Positions 1 to 6,270 of a stretch of 14,550 bases of DNA are shown piece by piece. The stretch spans positions 1 to 14,550 of the forward strand of contig CAYRVF010000126.1 in the NCBI GenBank assembly GCA_964427535.1, in the 5' to 3' direction. This DNA comes from CAYRVF01 sp964427535 (lineage in GTDB: Bacteria > Chloroflexota > Ktedonobacteria > Ktedonobacterales > JADMIN01). Made by a program: the position numbers and the translations under genes. How positions within the stretch are numbered: position 1 is the stretch's first letter; every line of letters starts with the position of its first letter. The notes beneath the pieces were generated by a model, which was not told the origin of the DNA, did no database searches, and worked only from the letters and a program-made list of their open reading frames with translations.

Positions 1-667
1 CGGCATAAAACTCCCATACCGAGGCATCAAAGCTAAACGGCGACTTTTGTACAATGCGATCCCGCTCATCTATATTGAATCGCGTTCGCATCCACATAAT
101 GTGGTTGCAAATGGCGCGATGGGTGATCATGACACCCTTGGGCCGCGAGGTTGTGCCACTCGTGTAGTTGATGGTCAGCAGATCCAGCTCGTCGATCTCA
201 GGGCGCGAGAATTCCGGCGACGACTCCGCGAGAAGCTGCTCGTAGTCCAGCCAGCCGTCTTTGCTGCCCTCCAGCGCGACGAATCGCTCCACGGTCTGAA
301 GCTGGTCGCGGATGCCGTCCACCACGTCGAGGTAGTCGGAGTGGACGCAGACGATGCGCGCGCCTGAGTGGTTGAGGATGTAGACGAAGTCGTCGGCGAT
401 GAGCCGGTAGTTGATCGGCACCAGCACCGCCCCGATCTGCGGCACGGCGTAGAACGATTCGAGCTGCGAGTGTGTGTTGGGGGCGATATAGGCCACCCGG
501 TCGCCCTGGCGCATGCCCATCCCTTGCAGCGCGGCCGACCACCTGTCGCAGCGTTGCGCGAACTGCTCGTACGTCAGTCGCGTGTCGTCATCGACAACCG
601 CCTCGCGGGTGGGATAGAGGCGCCGGGCGCGGCGCAGAAATTCAAGGGGGGTCAGCGGCGTTTCCAT
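1..667 (-). CDS. AMP-binding acyl-CoA synthetase, 5' part (3' end outside window), NRPS-like tail
   Basis: 222 codons are visible, starting at ATG 665-667 behind a good AGGAGG site. The protein belongs to the ANL superfamily, which activates carboxylates as acyl-adenylates. Residues 1-165 look like a stand-alone acyl-CoA ligase (LTYEQF near 31-36, GDRVAYIAPN near 55-64, GAVLVPINYRL near 79-89). The ATP-binding A3 motif is TSGTTSRPKGVMITHR at 169-184, again in the acyl-CoA ligase form. From residue 185 the protein changes character: AICNHIMWM, then QKSPFSFDASVWEFYA, which is the wording of an NRPS adenylation domain, including the A4 FDxS aspartate that normally holds the substrate amino group. 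GC falls to about 47 % over the same stretch. The reading frame stays open. The visible ligase part is convincing; the final 38 residues may be an assembly chimera or a true domain exchange. Confidence 0.82.
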   Translation of the reverse strand, partial: METPLTPLEFLRRARRLYPTREAVVDDDTRLTYEQFAQRCDRWSAALQGMGMRQGDRVAYIAPNTHSQLESFYAVPQIGAVLVPINYRLIADDFVYILNHSGARIVCVHSDYLDVVDGIRDQLQTVERFVALEGSKDGWLDYEQLLAESSPEFSRPEIDELDLLTINYTSGTTSRPKGVMITHRAICNHIMWMRTRFNIDERDRIVQKSPFSFDASVWEFYA

Positions 668-781
668 GGGGTGATACCTCCTGCACACAGCTGGACCAGC
701 ACACATGCCGACCGCGGCAACGGCAGGTTACGGGGAGAGGACGTTCGTGGGACGGTTGCTCCCGCCGCGCCGGTTGCGCAT

Positions 782-811
782 ATTGTAGCCACGTCGCCAC
801 AGCAGGCGCAA
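782..811 (-). promoter_or_regulatory. Candidate sigma70 promoter of the acyl-CoA synthetase gene
   Basis: On the minus strand TTGCGC (811-806) and TACAAT (787-782) are separated by 18 bases. Transcription would begin near 775, giving a leader of about 110 nt before the ATG at 667. The -10 is good and the -35 only moderate. No other promoter-like pair was seen in this intergenic stretch. Confidence 0.4.
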
Positions 812-836
812 CAGTGACGGAAACTCCCTGCTACCT

Positions 837-880
837 CAGAACCGCTCCCCAAACCCCCTCCCCTTGGACGGGAGGGGCAC
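837..880 (-). repeat. Dispersed palindromic repeat, copy 1 (inverted orientation)
   Basis: The core is CCCCTCCC (855-862), a 7-base loop, then GGGAGGGG (870-877). The flank CAGAACCGCTCCCC at 837-850 is the reverse complement of the GGGGAG-GGTTCTG tail found beside copies 4 and 5, so this copy lies in the opposite orientation. Together with the promoter and the terminator hairpin it accounts for what I can see in the 363-base gene-free stretch 668-1030. ORFs in that stretch have no recognisable protein similarity. Confidence 0.7.
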
Positions 881-975
881 GGCGGCAAGCGGATCATGCC
901 CACGGGGGAACTGGCGTGATGAGATACGAGTCGGGAAGAAAAGGTGGCAGATGTGCAGAGGAGGAGGAAACGACA

Positions 976-1012
976 GGGCGCGCGAATCACACAATCGCTG
1001 ATTCGCGCGCCC
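976..1012 (-). terminator. Strong hairpin terminator after the VOC gene
   Basis: A perfect 14-bp inverted repeat (GGGCGCGCGAATCA 976-989, TGATTCGCGCGCCC 999-1012) with a 9-base loop starts 18 bases beyond the stop codon of the minus-strand VOC gene. The following minus-strand bases are CTGTCGTTTCC, a poor U tract, so it may act partly by pausing or by protecting the 3' end. It closes the five-gene operon. Confidence 0.7.
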
Positions 1013-1030
1013 ATGCTCTGTGCGGCGGTG

Positions 1031-1435
1031 TTAGTCGTGGGCGGGCTTCTGCTGTACCGTCCAGCTATTGCCGTCAGGATCGCTGAAGAAGATGAACGAG
1101 TTCCAGTCGCCGCCTGGGCCAGGAGCCGCTATGCCGTCCTCGAAGTGCTGGATCTCGCTGACCGCCACGCCGCGCGCGACGAGCTCGGCATGGGCCGCCT
1201 CGATGTCGGACACTACGAGCTGGAGACCCTTGAGCGAGCCCGGGGGCATGTCGCTCAAACCTGTGCCGATAGTGACCGAACAGGCTGACCCCGGCGGAGT
1301 CATCTGCACGACGCGAAACGCCTCATTGGGCCGGTGATCGACGTCGACGACGAAACCCACCTGCTCGCTGTAGAAGTGCTTCGCCCGGTCCACATCCGAG
1401 ACCGGAACGACCACCACTTCGAGCTTCCAATCCAT
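1031..1435 (-). CDS. VOC / glyoxalase superfamily protein
   Basis: 134 residues, the usual length for a single-chain VOC protein with two beta-alpha-beta-beta-beta modules. The first module begins KLEVVVVPVSDVDRAKHFY (residues 4-22) followed by the QVGFVVD turn. The second begins GLQLVVSDIEAAHAELVARG (about 70-89) and ends with FFSDPDGNSWTVQQ, the typical C-terminal strand pair. This superfamily covers glyoxalases, extradiol dioxygenases and antibiotic-binding proteins, and nothing visible identifies the substrate. An AAGGA element lies about 10 bases before the ATG. It is the last gene of the ArsR-led operon, 28 bases after the DHFR-like gene. Single-domain VOC proteins of this kind are often found with SRPBCC and DHFR-like genes; their physiological role is generally unknown. 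Confidence 0.88.
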   Translation of the reverse strand: MDWKLEVVVVPVSDVDRAKHFYSEQVGFVVDVDHRPNEAFRVVQMTPPGSACSVTIGTGLSDMPPGSLKGLQLVVSDIEAAHAELVARGVAVSEIQHFEDGIAAPGPGGDWNSFIFFSDPDGNSWTVQQKPAHD

Positions 1436-1463
1436 CTCACATTGTCCTTTCGTACCCTGCCGG

Positions 1464-2060
1464 CTACGCGGGCTTCTTTACTCGGTAATACAGGTGTGTC
1501 ACGGCGTTCCCTTCGATGACCCGAGGATTCTCCAGCCCTATGGGCGTGCCGCTCAGGTTGTCGAAGAAGCGGATGCCCGTGCCCACGAGGACGGGTATCA
1601 GATCCACCACAATCTCATCCAGCAGCCCCGCGTTGAGGCACTGTTGGGCGATGTTGGCGCTCGCGACACTGACGATCTTCTCACCGGCGACCGCTTTCGC
1701 CTGCGCCACGGCACGCTCGACGCCCTCGGTAACGAAGGTAAACGGGGCATCCGCACGCGGCCAGCCGTCGGGGATGGTATGGGTGACCACGAACACCGGC
1801 ACGCCCGCCGGGTGGTTGCCGCCCCAGCCGTGTGCGACGTCGAACAGGCGACGGCCGCAGATGAGCGCGCCCATGTTGCCGAAGGCATCGCGGAGATGGC
1901 CCGCGCTCGCCTCGGTCGTGTGGAAGGTCCACCGCGCATCGGCGGACGGTACGGTGACATCGCCGTTGTTATACCAGCCGAAGAGATGTTCTACACCATC
2001 GGAAGGATCGGCGATGAAGCCATCCAGCGACATCGACATGTTTGCGGCGACCCAGGACAT
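1464..2060 (-). CDS. Dihydrofolate reductase / RibD C-terminal domain family protein
   Basis: 198 residues if begun at ATG 2058-2060, preceded by AAGGAG with 6 bases spacing. A TTG in frame at 2102 would add 14 residues but has no ribosome site and overlaps the upstream gene. The N-terminus ANMSMSLDGFIA (6-17) is the family signature; GALICGRRLFD (64-74) and PVFVVTH (88-94) form the NADPH-binding core; the end EGNAVTHLYYRVKK is also typical. The family is homologous to the reductase half of RibD and to DHFR, but these small stand-alone members (YyaP/YwjB type) mostly have no assigned substrate. It is the fourth gene of the operon, 38 bases after the PPOX gene and 28 before the VOC gene, so co-transcription is likely. 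Confidence 0.88.
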   Translation of the reverse strand: MSWVAANMSMSLDGFIADPSDGVEHLFGWYNNGDVTVPSADARWTFHTTEASAGHLRDAFGNMGALICGRRLFDVAHGWGGNHPAGVPVFVVTHTIPDGWPRADAPFTFVTEGVERAVAQAKAVAGEKIVSVASANIAQQCLNAGLLDEIVVDLIPVLVGTGIRFFDNLSGTPIGLENPRVIEGNAVTHLYYRVKKPA

Positions 2061-2098
2061 CGAGGTCTCCTTGAATGAGGCGCATCCAGACGTTCTTC

Positions 2099-2620
2099 TC
2101 AATCAAAGCGCCAGCGTGTCGCGCCGTATGGCTCGGCAGTGGCGACACCGAAGGCAGTGTGGAAGGTGAAGCGGTAGAGGTGCCAGGGCGGTGGTCCGGC
2201 GCTCGGGGCACTGTAGGGCGCCGTGAATGCCTCGCCCTCGACCTCCGCCGGCCACCCTCCCTCGCGATAGCGGGCGGCTGCGGCCTCCAGCGTCGGCTGA
2301 TCGGTGACCCGCGTCGCGTCGCCCTCAAGGACCAGGTCAATGTCCTCCAGCCGGGCCGAGATCGTACAGGCCGGATTTGCTGCCAGGTTGCGCGCCTTCC
2401 GAGCCTGAGGGCTGCTCGTGAAATAGAGGTCGCCATCGAGCCAGAGGGCGCCGATGCCGGCAGCATGCGGGCGCCCATCTCGTCCGATCGTTCCGAGAAA
2501 GAACGTGATGCTAGGCTGCGGCGTGCCGGCGACAAGGTGATCATGCGGCCGGCTCCACTCCAGTGCGGGATATCCGTAGCGATCGAGATTGGTGACCTCG
2601 ACAGGGGCTCGCTCGGTCAT
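2099..2620 (-). CDS. Pyridoxamine 5'-phosphate oxidase family (PPOX) flavoprotein
   Basis: 173 residues with the split beta-barrel pattern of the PPOX/FMN-binding fold: ITFFLGTIGRDGRPHAAGIGALW (about 38-60), DGDLYFTSSPQARKARNLAANP (62-83), CTISARLEDIDLVLEGDATRV, and a C-terminal FTFHTAFGVATAEPYGATRWRF. The segment S-PQARKARNL matches the phosphate-contact segment of F420 or FMN PPOX enzymes. The cofactor cannot be decided from sequence alone. The start codon overlaps the SRPBCC stop by 4 bases (ATGA), which implies translational coupling. Proteins of this type are general oxidoreductases or heme/flavin binders; the true substrate is unknown. Confidence 0.87.
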   Translation of the reverse strand: MTERAPVEVTNLDRYGYPALEWSRPHDHLVAGTPQPSITFFLGTIGRDGRPHAAGIGALWLDGDLYFTSSPQARKARNLAANPACTISARLEDIDLVLEGDATRVTDQPTLEAAAARYREGGWPAEVEGEAFTAPYSAPSAGPPPWHLYRFTFHTAFGVATAEPYGATRWRFD

Positions 2621-3114
2621 CGCTTCACCTCCTGGGTCAGTCGGGCGAGCAGTTCCTCCAGGCGGTCCATCGACTCGGTCAACCCGGCCTCCATGCCCGA
2701 CTGAATCATGCCATCGCGGTCTTCTACGCTCTGGAAGACAGAATTGATGCGGACGAATGTCTTGCCACCGCGGTCCTCCAAGGTGAGCGTCTCGAGCGAG
2801 ATATGACCTGGAAAACCTTCGTACTCGAAGGTGCGCACCATACTGTCGACCGTCGGCGTGCCGTGCATGACGCCGCGGAACGCATCTTCGTGGCCGTCGG
2901 AATCGCGGTGAACGAAGCGCCAGATGCCGCCGTTGCGGTTCTCAAGCTGATCGATAGTCAGAGTGAACCGGCGCGGCCCCATCCACTGTGCGAGCAGTTC
3001 TGGATCGGTGTACGCGCGGAAGACCAGCTCCCGAGGCGCATCGAACTCGCGCGTGATCACGATCTGCGGCACTCCAGGTTCCGTGTGAAACTGCGTCTTG
3101 GCCGTCGTCGTCAT
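2617..3114 (-). CDS. SRPBCC / AHSA1-like domain protein
   Basis: 165 residues from ATG 3112-3114 (AAAGGA 8 bases upstream). The reading frame stays open further upstream but that part overlaps arsR and lacks a ribosome site. IVITREFDAPRELVFRAYTDPELLAQWMGP (about 18-47) is the hallmark opening of the AHSA1/SRPBCC fold, followed by WRFVHRD, FRGVMHG and the final amphipathic helix with MEAGLTESMDRLEELLA. The START-like fold makes a hydrophobic cavity, and bacterial members paired with an ArsR regulator are thought to bind or modify small hydrophobic ligands. The gene lies 62 bases after arsR and overlaps the PPOX start, so it is the second gene of the operon. Confidence 0.9.
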   Translation of the reverse strand: MTTTAKTQFHTEPGVPQIVITREFDAPRELVFRAYTDPELLAQWMGPRRFTLTIDQLENRNGGIWRFVHRDSDGHEDAFRGVMHGTPTVDSMVRTFEYEGFPGHISLETLTLEDRGGKTFVRINSVFQSVEDRDGMIQSGMEAGLTESMDRLEELLARLTQEVKR

Positions 3115-3176
3115 GCTGCGGTCCTTTCTCCGTTGATGGCTGTCGCTGTGATCGTTCGCGTCGCCTTCTGCCAGAG

Positions 3177-3521
3177 TCATGCCGTGTGCTCGTCGTTCTG
3201 GCCTTGCAGGCTCGCCAGCAGCGAATCGAGCCGGTCGAAGCTCTCGTCCCAGTACTCGCGGTAGCCGGCCAGCCAAACGGTCGCCTCGCGCAGCGGCTCC
3301 GCCTCCAGATGGCTGAGGCGCGCGGTCGCCTTGCGGGTACGTGAGATCAGCCCCGCCTGTTCGAGCACCTTCAGGTGCCGGGAAACGGCTGGCTGCGACA
3401 TCTGGAACGGCGCGGCGAGCTCCGCGACCGTCGCGTCCCCTTTGGTCAGCCGCGTCAGAATCGCGCGGCGGGTCGGGTCGGCGAGCGCACCGAACACGAC
3501 ACTGAGCTGGTCAACAGACAT
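3177..3521 (-). CDS. ArsR-family winged-helix transcriptional repressor
   Basis: 114 residues. The winged helix reads VFGALADPTRRAILTRL (9-25), VAELAAPFQMSQPAVSRHLKVLEQAGLI (32-59, recognition helix SQPAVSRHLKVL), then a short wing. The C-terminal part W-AGYREYWDESFDRLDSLL is the dimer helix typical of ArsR proteins paired with SRPBCC genes. There is no cysteine in the protein, so it cannot use the thiolate metal sites of ArsR or SmtB; an organic ligand or no ligand is more likely. AGGTGG lies 6 bases before the ATG. The promoter just upstream overlaps an AT-rich palindrome, consistent with autorepression of the whole operon. Confidence 0.93.
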   Translation of the reverse strand: MSVDQLSVVFGALADPTRRAILTRLTKGDATVAELAAPFQMSQPAVSRHLKVLEQAGLISRTRKATARLSHLEAEPLREATVWLAGYREYWDESFDRLDSLLASLQGQNDEHTA

Positions 3522-3534
3522 ACATAACCACCTA

Positions 3535-3544
3535 GTTATATAAC
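3535..3544. promoter_or_regulatory. Candidate ArsR operator (GTTATATAAC palindrome)
   Basis: This perfect 10-base palindrome lies 10-19 bases downstream of the -10 box and 13 bases before the arsR start, right where a repressor would block initiation. The minus strand also carries GGTTAT twice (3545-3540 and about 3529-3524), giving a repeated half-site. Its AT-rich character stands out in a GC-rich genome. Binding by the adjacent ArsR protein is inference. Confidence 0.5.
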
Positions 3545-3554
3545 CGATATGCTA

Positions 3555-3583
3555 TATATACCAGGTGCAGATGGCTCTGTCAA
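3555..3583 (-). promoter_or_regulatory. Near-consensus sigma70 promoter of the ArsR operon
   Basis: TTGACA (3583-3578), 17 bases, then TATATA (3560-3555) on the minus strand. The -35 is perfect and the -10 has five of six consensus bases. Transcription would start near 3548, giving a leader of about 27 nt. A promoter this strong beside an operator suggests a unit held off by repression. Confidence 0.75.
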
Positions 3584-3748
3584 GTGGTGGGGAGCGGTTA
3601 GATTCCATCTGGCCGCGTGATCTGCACTGGACATACTGGCAGGCCTGACCTGGGCGGGTGACCGGGGCAATGTGCCGGCGCTGGTGCTAGGGTGGGAAGA
3701 GCCGCGTCGCGAGTGTGGAGACCAGCAGCAGAGGAGGGTCTATCCGAC

Positions 3749-4285
3749 ATGGAACATGCGGATCATGTGGCGCTGATACAAGGCGGTGTATCCGCAGGAG
3801 GCGGGGGCGTGTGGGCCGATCTTGGCTCGGGCACCGGTGCCTTCACCCTCGCGCTCGCCGATCTGCTCGGTCCGGACGCGCGCATCTATTCGGTTGATCA
3901 GAACCGCTCCGCCCTGCGCGAGCAAGAGGCGGCTCTTCGCGCCCGCTTCCCGGCGAGCGACGTGCGCTATCTGGTCGCGGACCTCACGCAGCGGTTGCCG
4001 TTGCCGCCGCTCGATGGCGTGCTGCTGGCCAACTCGCTGCACTATCAGCGCGACCAGGAGGCGGTGCTTCGGCTGTTGCGGACCTATCTCGTCCCAGGCG
4101 GGCGGCTGCTGCTCGTGGAGTACAACGCCGACAAGGGCAATCCGTGGGTGCCGTACCCGATCTCGTGGGAGCGCTGGCAGTCGCTCGCCGACCGCGCGGG
4201 CTTCGCCGAGACACGCTTGCTGGCGACGCGCCCCAGCCGCTACTTGCGTGAGATGTACAGCGCGGTGAGTGTTGTCGCTGGGTGA
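3749..4285 (+). CDS. Class I SAM-dependent methyltransferase
   Basis: 178 residues from ATG 3749, which has GAGGAGG about 10 bases upstream; the frame extends to 3692 without a comparable site. Motif I is VWADLGSGTGAF (21-32), the glycine-rich SAM loop. The acidic ribose-binding residue is D50 in YSVDQN, D78 in VADL is motif II-like, and LLANSLHY then VPGGRLLLVEY are motifs IV and V. Only the Rossmann core is present, with no extra substrate domain, so the methyl acceptor cannot be named; UbiE/small-molecule methyltransferases are the closest in style. It stands alone, divergent from the ArsR operon (227 bases between starts) and convergent with the DUF790 gene. No clear promoter was seen upstream. 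Confidence 0.88.
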   Translation: MEHADHVALIQGGVSAGGGGVWADLGSGTGAFTLALADLLGPDARIYSVDQNRSALREQEAALRARFPASDVRYLVADLTQRLPLPPLDGVLLANSLHYQRDQEAVLRLLRTYLVPGGRLLLVEYNADKGNPWVPYPISWERWQSLADRAGFAETRLLATRPSRYLREMYSAVSVVAG

Positions 4286-4358
4286 TGGGGACGGCCCTCT
4301 CTCGCCACCAGACGGCGAGAGAGGAGCCAGACGCGCACGCGGCGCGAAGTGCACGCGT

Positions 4359-4415
4359 CCTCAGTTCCCCCACTCTCGGCCGGCGTGAGCCGGGGGAGAG
4401 GGTCAGGGAGAGGGG
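4359..4415 (+). repeat. Dispersed palindromic repeat, copy 2 (divergent member)
   Basis: It lies between the convergent methyltransferase and DUF790 stops. It opens with CCTCAGTTCCCCC, like the reverse complement of copy 6, and contains an imperfect hairpin CTCTCGGCCGGC / GCCGGGGGAGAG followed by an AG-rich tail. It may also serve as a shared transcription end for the two convergent genes. It is the least similar of the six copies. Confidence 0.5.
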
Positions 4416-4423
4416 CCCCCGCT

Positions 4424-6061
4424 CTACGCCGCGCCGAGGTACGCCAACAGGCACTCGATGCCTTCGCGCGCGCCGGTCATCTCGCGCAGGCGCTGGCCGA
4501 GCACGCGCATTCGCCGGGCAGCGCCGTCTTGCCGGGTGAGTAGCCCATCCAGACCCTCCGTCGCCGCGCGGGCACGCCGCACGACGTCATCCGTACAGAG
4601 GCCAAAGCCTTCGATGTACTGCAGGCCGCGCGCGGACCACTGTGCCTGAGCCTCGGGTGCGCCGAAGAGCAGCGGAACCTCGTCCTCGGTGCAGACCAAC
4701 AGCTCGGCCAGCCGCGCCTCCGCCAGCATGCCCGCCGTGCGCGCCTCGGCGAGCACCGCATCCATCCGGGCGCGCGAGGCCGAGCGCTCCGTCTCGCCGA
4801 CGGCTTCCGCGAGGGCATCTGGCAGCGCGGCGAGGTCTCCCCGCCGGGCATACTCGACGAGTGGGAGCGCGCTGTCCTGCTGAGACCGCTGCTCGCCGCC
4901 GACTTCAGGGAGCATGTGCACGCAGGCGACTGGCACCTCGGGCGTCACGTCCGCCAGCCTCTGCGCTCCCTCGCCAGCGGAGGGCGCCGGTACCAGCACG
5001 ACACGCTTGCCGTTGCGCATGCCTGCCGCGTACACCGGCACGACGCCGCCCGCGAGCACCAGCGGCTCCGACACGCGGCGTAGTGCCCAGCCGTCGTCGC
5101 GGCCCGCACGGCGCAGCGCGGCAAAGTCGGCCAAGAGTGCATCCAGCCGCCGGGTGGCGTCGAGCAAATCGCCAAGCGCGAACATCGGAGCACTGGTCCC
5201 GCCGAGGAAGGTGAGGATTTCTTCGTCCAGACGGAAGCGCCACTCGCCGCCAGTGGGAGCGGCGACTAGCGCCTCACCCGAGCGCGCGTGCAACCCCGAG
5301 GCGAGCAGCCATGAGAGCGCCCGCACGAGTCGCGCGCCATGTCGCGCCCAGCTCTCCAGCATGTCTTGCCGTCCCTGCAGCACCAGCTCGCGGCGGGTCA
5401 GATCAGCATGTACACCCATCTCGGCACAGAGCGCCAATACGGCAGCGGGATTGGCCGGAAGCTGGCTCAGCGCGATCCGCACGACGGGAGCATTCGCCAG
5501 CAAAGCGGCGGCCACATCGTAGTTGTAGCGCGCGATCACGTCATCGGCGCTCGGCACGGGTCCCGTGCGCACGAGAATCGCCTGCTCCGGCGCGTCGAGT
5601 GTCATCAGCCGCTCAAGCTCGTCGGGGCCAATGCCCAGCGCATCCGCCGCGCTTCGCACAAACGTCGCCCGCTCGATGCCACCCGCAAAGCCCGGCAGCG
5701 TGGCGTTGACGCGGCGGAAGATCCACAGCCGCAACTCGCTGGCGTTCGTGATGTCGAGACGGGCGAGAGCGTCGACCTGCTCGCGCGGCAGCATCTCGGC
5801 GAAGGTGCGCGGCCGGTAGCGATAGGTGCTGGCGAGGCATGCGACGATGCAGCGCGCCAGCTTATGGTCGCCGAAGAGATGCACCACCATCTCGGCGTCC
5901 ATCTCACGCCGTGGCCGCCCGAGGTTGCGCTCCATGTAGCGCACGGCCATCTCGATACGCGGCGCGAGCGTGCGGTCGCGCAGAAAGTGCGGATAGACCG
6001 TCCGCACCTCGGCATTGCCAGTGCGGCGGGTCGTCTTACGCAGGTCGGATAGCTTGAGCAT
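4424..6061 (-). CDS. DUF790 family protein, Bax1-like partner of XPB helicase, nuclease motif degenerate
   Basis: 545 residues, somewhat long for the family. Family traits: MLKLSDLRKT start, the GRPRREMDAEMVVHLFGDHKLARCI region (48-72), YNYDVAAALLANA (179-191), and LVLQGRQDMLESWARHGARLV (226-246). DUF790 includes archaeal Bax1, an endonuclease that binds XPB. In Bax1-like proteins I know the nuclease core as a PDF segment followed by a strand ending in E-I-V-G-F. Here the equivalent region (about 336-360) reads EPLVLAGGVVPVYAAG then KRVVLVPAPSAG: the aspartate and glutamate positions are hydrophobic or proline. The strand pattern is kept but the acidic metal-binding residues look lost. The helicase gene lies upstream on the same strand, 205 bases away. 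There is no clear ribosome site before the ATG. The C-terminal ~150 residues are helical and not recognised. Confidence 0.8.
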   Translation of the reverse strand: MLKLSDLRKTTRRTGNAEVRTVYPHFLRDRTLAPRIEMAVRYMERNLGRPRREMDAEMVVHLFGDHKLARCIVACLASTYRYRPRTFAEMLPREQVDALARLDITNASELRLWIFRRVNATLPGFAGGIERATFVRSAADALGIGPDELERLMTLDAPEQAILVRTGPVPSADDVIARYNYDVAAALLANAPVVRIALSQLPANPAAVLALCAEMGVHADLTRRELVLQGRQDMLESWARHGARLVRALSWLLASGLHARSGEALVAAPTGGEWRFRLDEEILTFLGGTSAPMFALGDLLDATRRLDALLADFAALRRAGRDDGWALRRVSEPLVLAGGVVPVYAAGMRNGKRVVLVPAPSAGEGAQRLADVTPEVPVACVHMLPEVGGEQRSQQDSALPLVEYARRGDLAALPDALAEAVGETERSASRARMDAVLAEARTAGMLAEARLAELLVCTEDEVPLLFGAPEAQAQWSARGLQYIEGFGLCTDDVVRRARAATEGLDGLLTRQDGAARRMRVLGQRLREMTGAREGIECLLAYLGAA

Positions 6062-6086
6062 AGAGGCGTGGCACTCGTTTCTAGCT

Positions 6087-6103
6087 GGCCGGGTGCCCCG
6101 GCC
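6087..6103. repeat. Short perfect hairpin upstream of the DUF790 gene
   Basis: GGCCGGG, three bases, CCCGGCC. It lies 26 bases before the DUF790 start on the transcript coming from the helicase gene. It could lower read-through or hide the start region; no function is shown. Confidence 0.4.
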
Positions 6104-6141
6104 CTCGACTCAACGACAGCAATAGGATTAATGGATTCGAC

Positions 6142-6168
6142 GGGCGTGGGCGAAGCATGCCCCGCCCC
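6142..6168. repeat. REP-like GC-rich hairpin (GGGCG-GGGC / GCCCCGCCC)
   Basis: GGGCGTGGGC (6142-6151) can pair with GCCCCGCCC (6159-6167) across a 7-base loop with one bulged T. Similar GGGGCGGGGCATGCCCC elements are, to my knowledge, common between genes in Chloroflexota and cyanobacteria. It is a different sequence from the six-copy family, and lies between helicase and DUF790 genes. Confidence 0.45.
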
Positions 6169-6228
6169 TACAGAACGACATACCCGCCTGATGCGACTCG
6201 GATGGCACGAGTTCGCGAACACCCTCGC

Positions 6229-6270
6229 CACACGACCCCTTCCCTCCAAGGGAAGAGGGTAGGGGGTTAG
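6229..6270 (+). repeat. Dispersed palindromic repeat, copy 3, overlapping the helicase stop codon
   Basis: Core CTTCCCT (6239-6245), CCA loop, AGGGAAG (6249-6255), followed by AGGGTAGGGGGTTAG. It starts with CACGACCCC like copy 5. The helicase stop codon (6267-6269 on this strand reads TTA) lies inside the repeat tail, so the repeat forms the gene end. Confidence 0.65.

Noticed and set aside
472..1086. Plus-strand open frame that also covers the 668-1030 intergenic stretch
   Set aside because: It reads through the repeat and the terminator hairpin, overlaps the synthetase start, and has no recognisable similarity.
2060..2102. Earlier TTG start for the DHFR-like gene
   Set aside because: No ribosome site there and it overlaps the PPOX gene end; the ATG at 2060 has AAGGAG at 6 bases and the family start motif just after it.
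1516..2169. Plus-strand open frame of 217 codons
   Set aside because: Lies opposite the DHFR-like gene, whose protein is clearly conserved; no motif or start signal.
4642..5214. Plus-strand open frame rich in Arg and Pro (190 codons)
   Set aside because: Composition typical of an off-frame reading of GC-rich DNA; lies fully inside the DUF790 gene.
5339..6052. Long plus-strand open frame (237 codons) opposite the DUF790 gene
   Set aside because: Mirror of a GC-rich gene on the other strand; no ribosome site and no recognisable family, while the minus-strand frame shows DUF790 features throughout.
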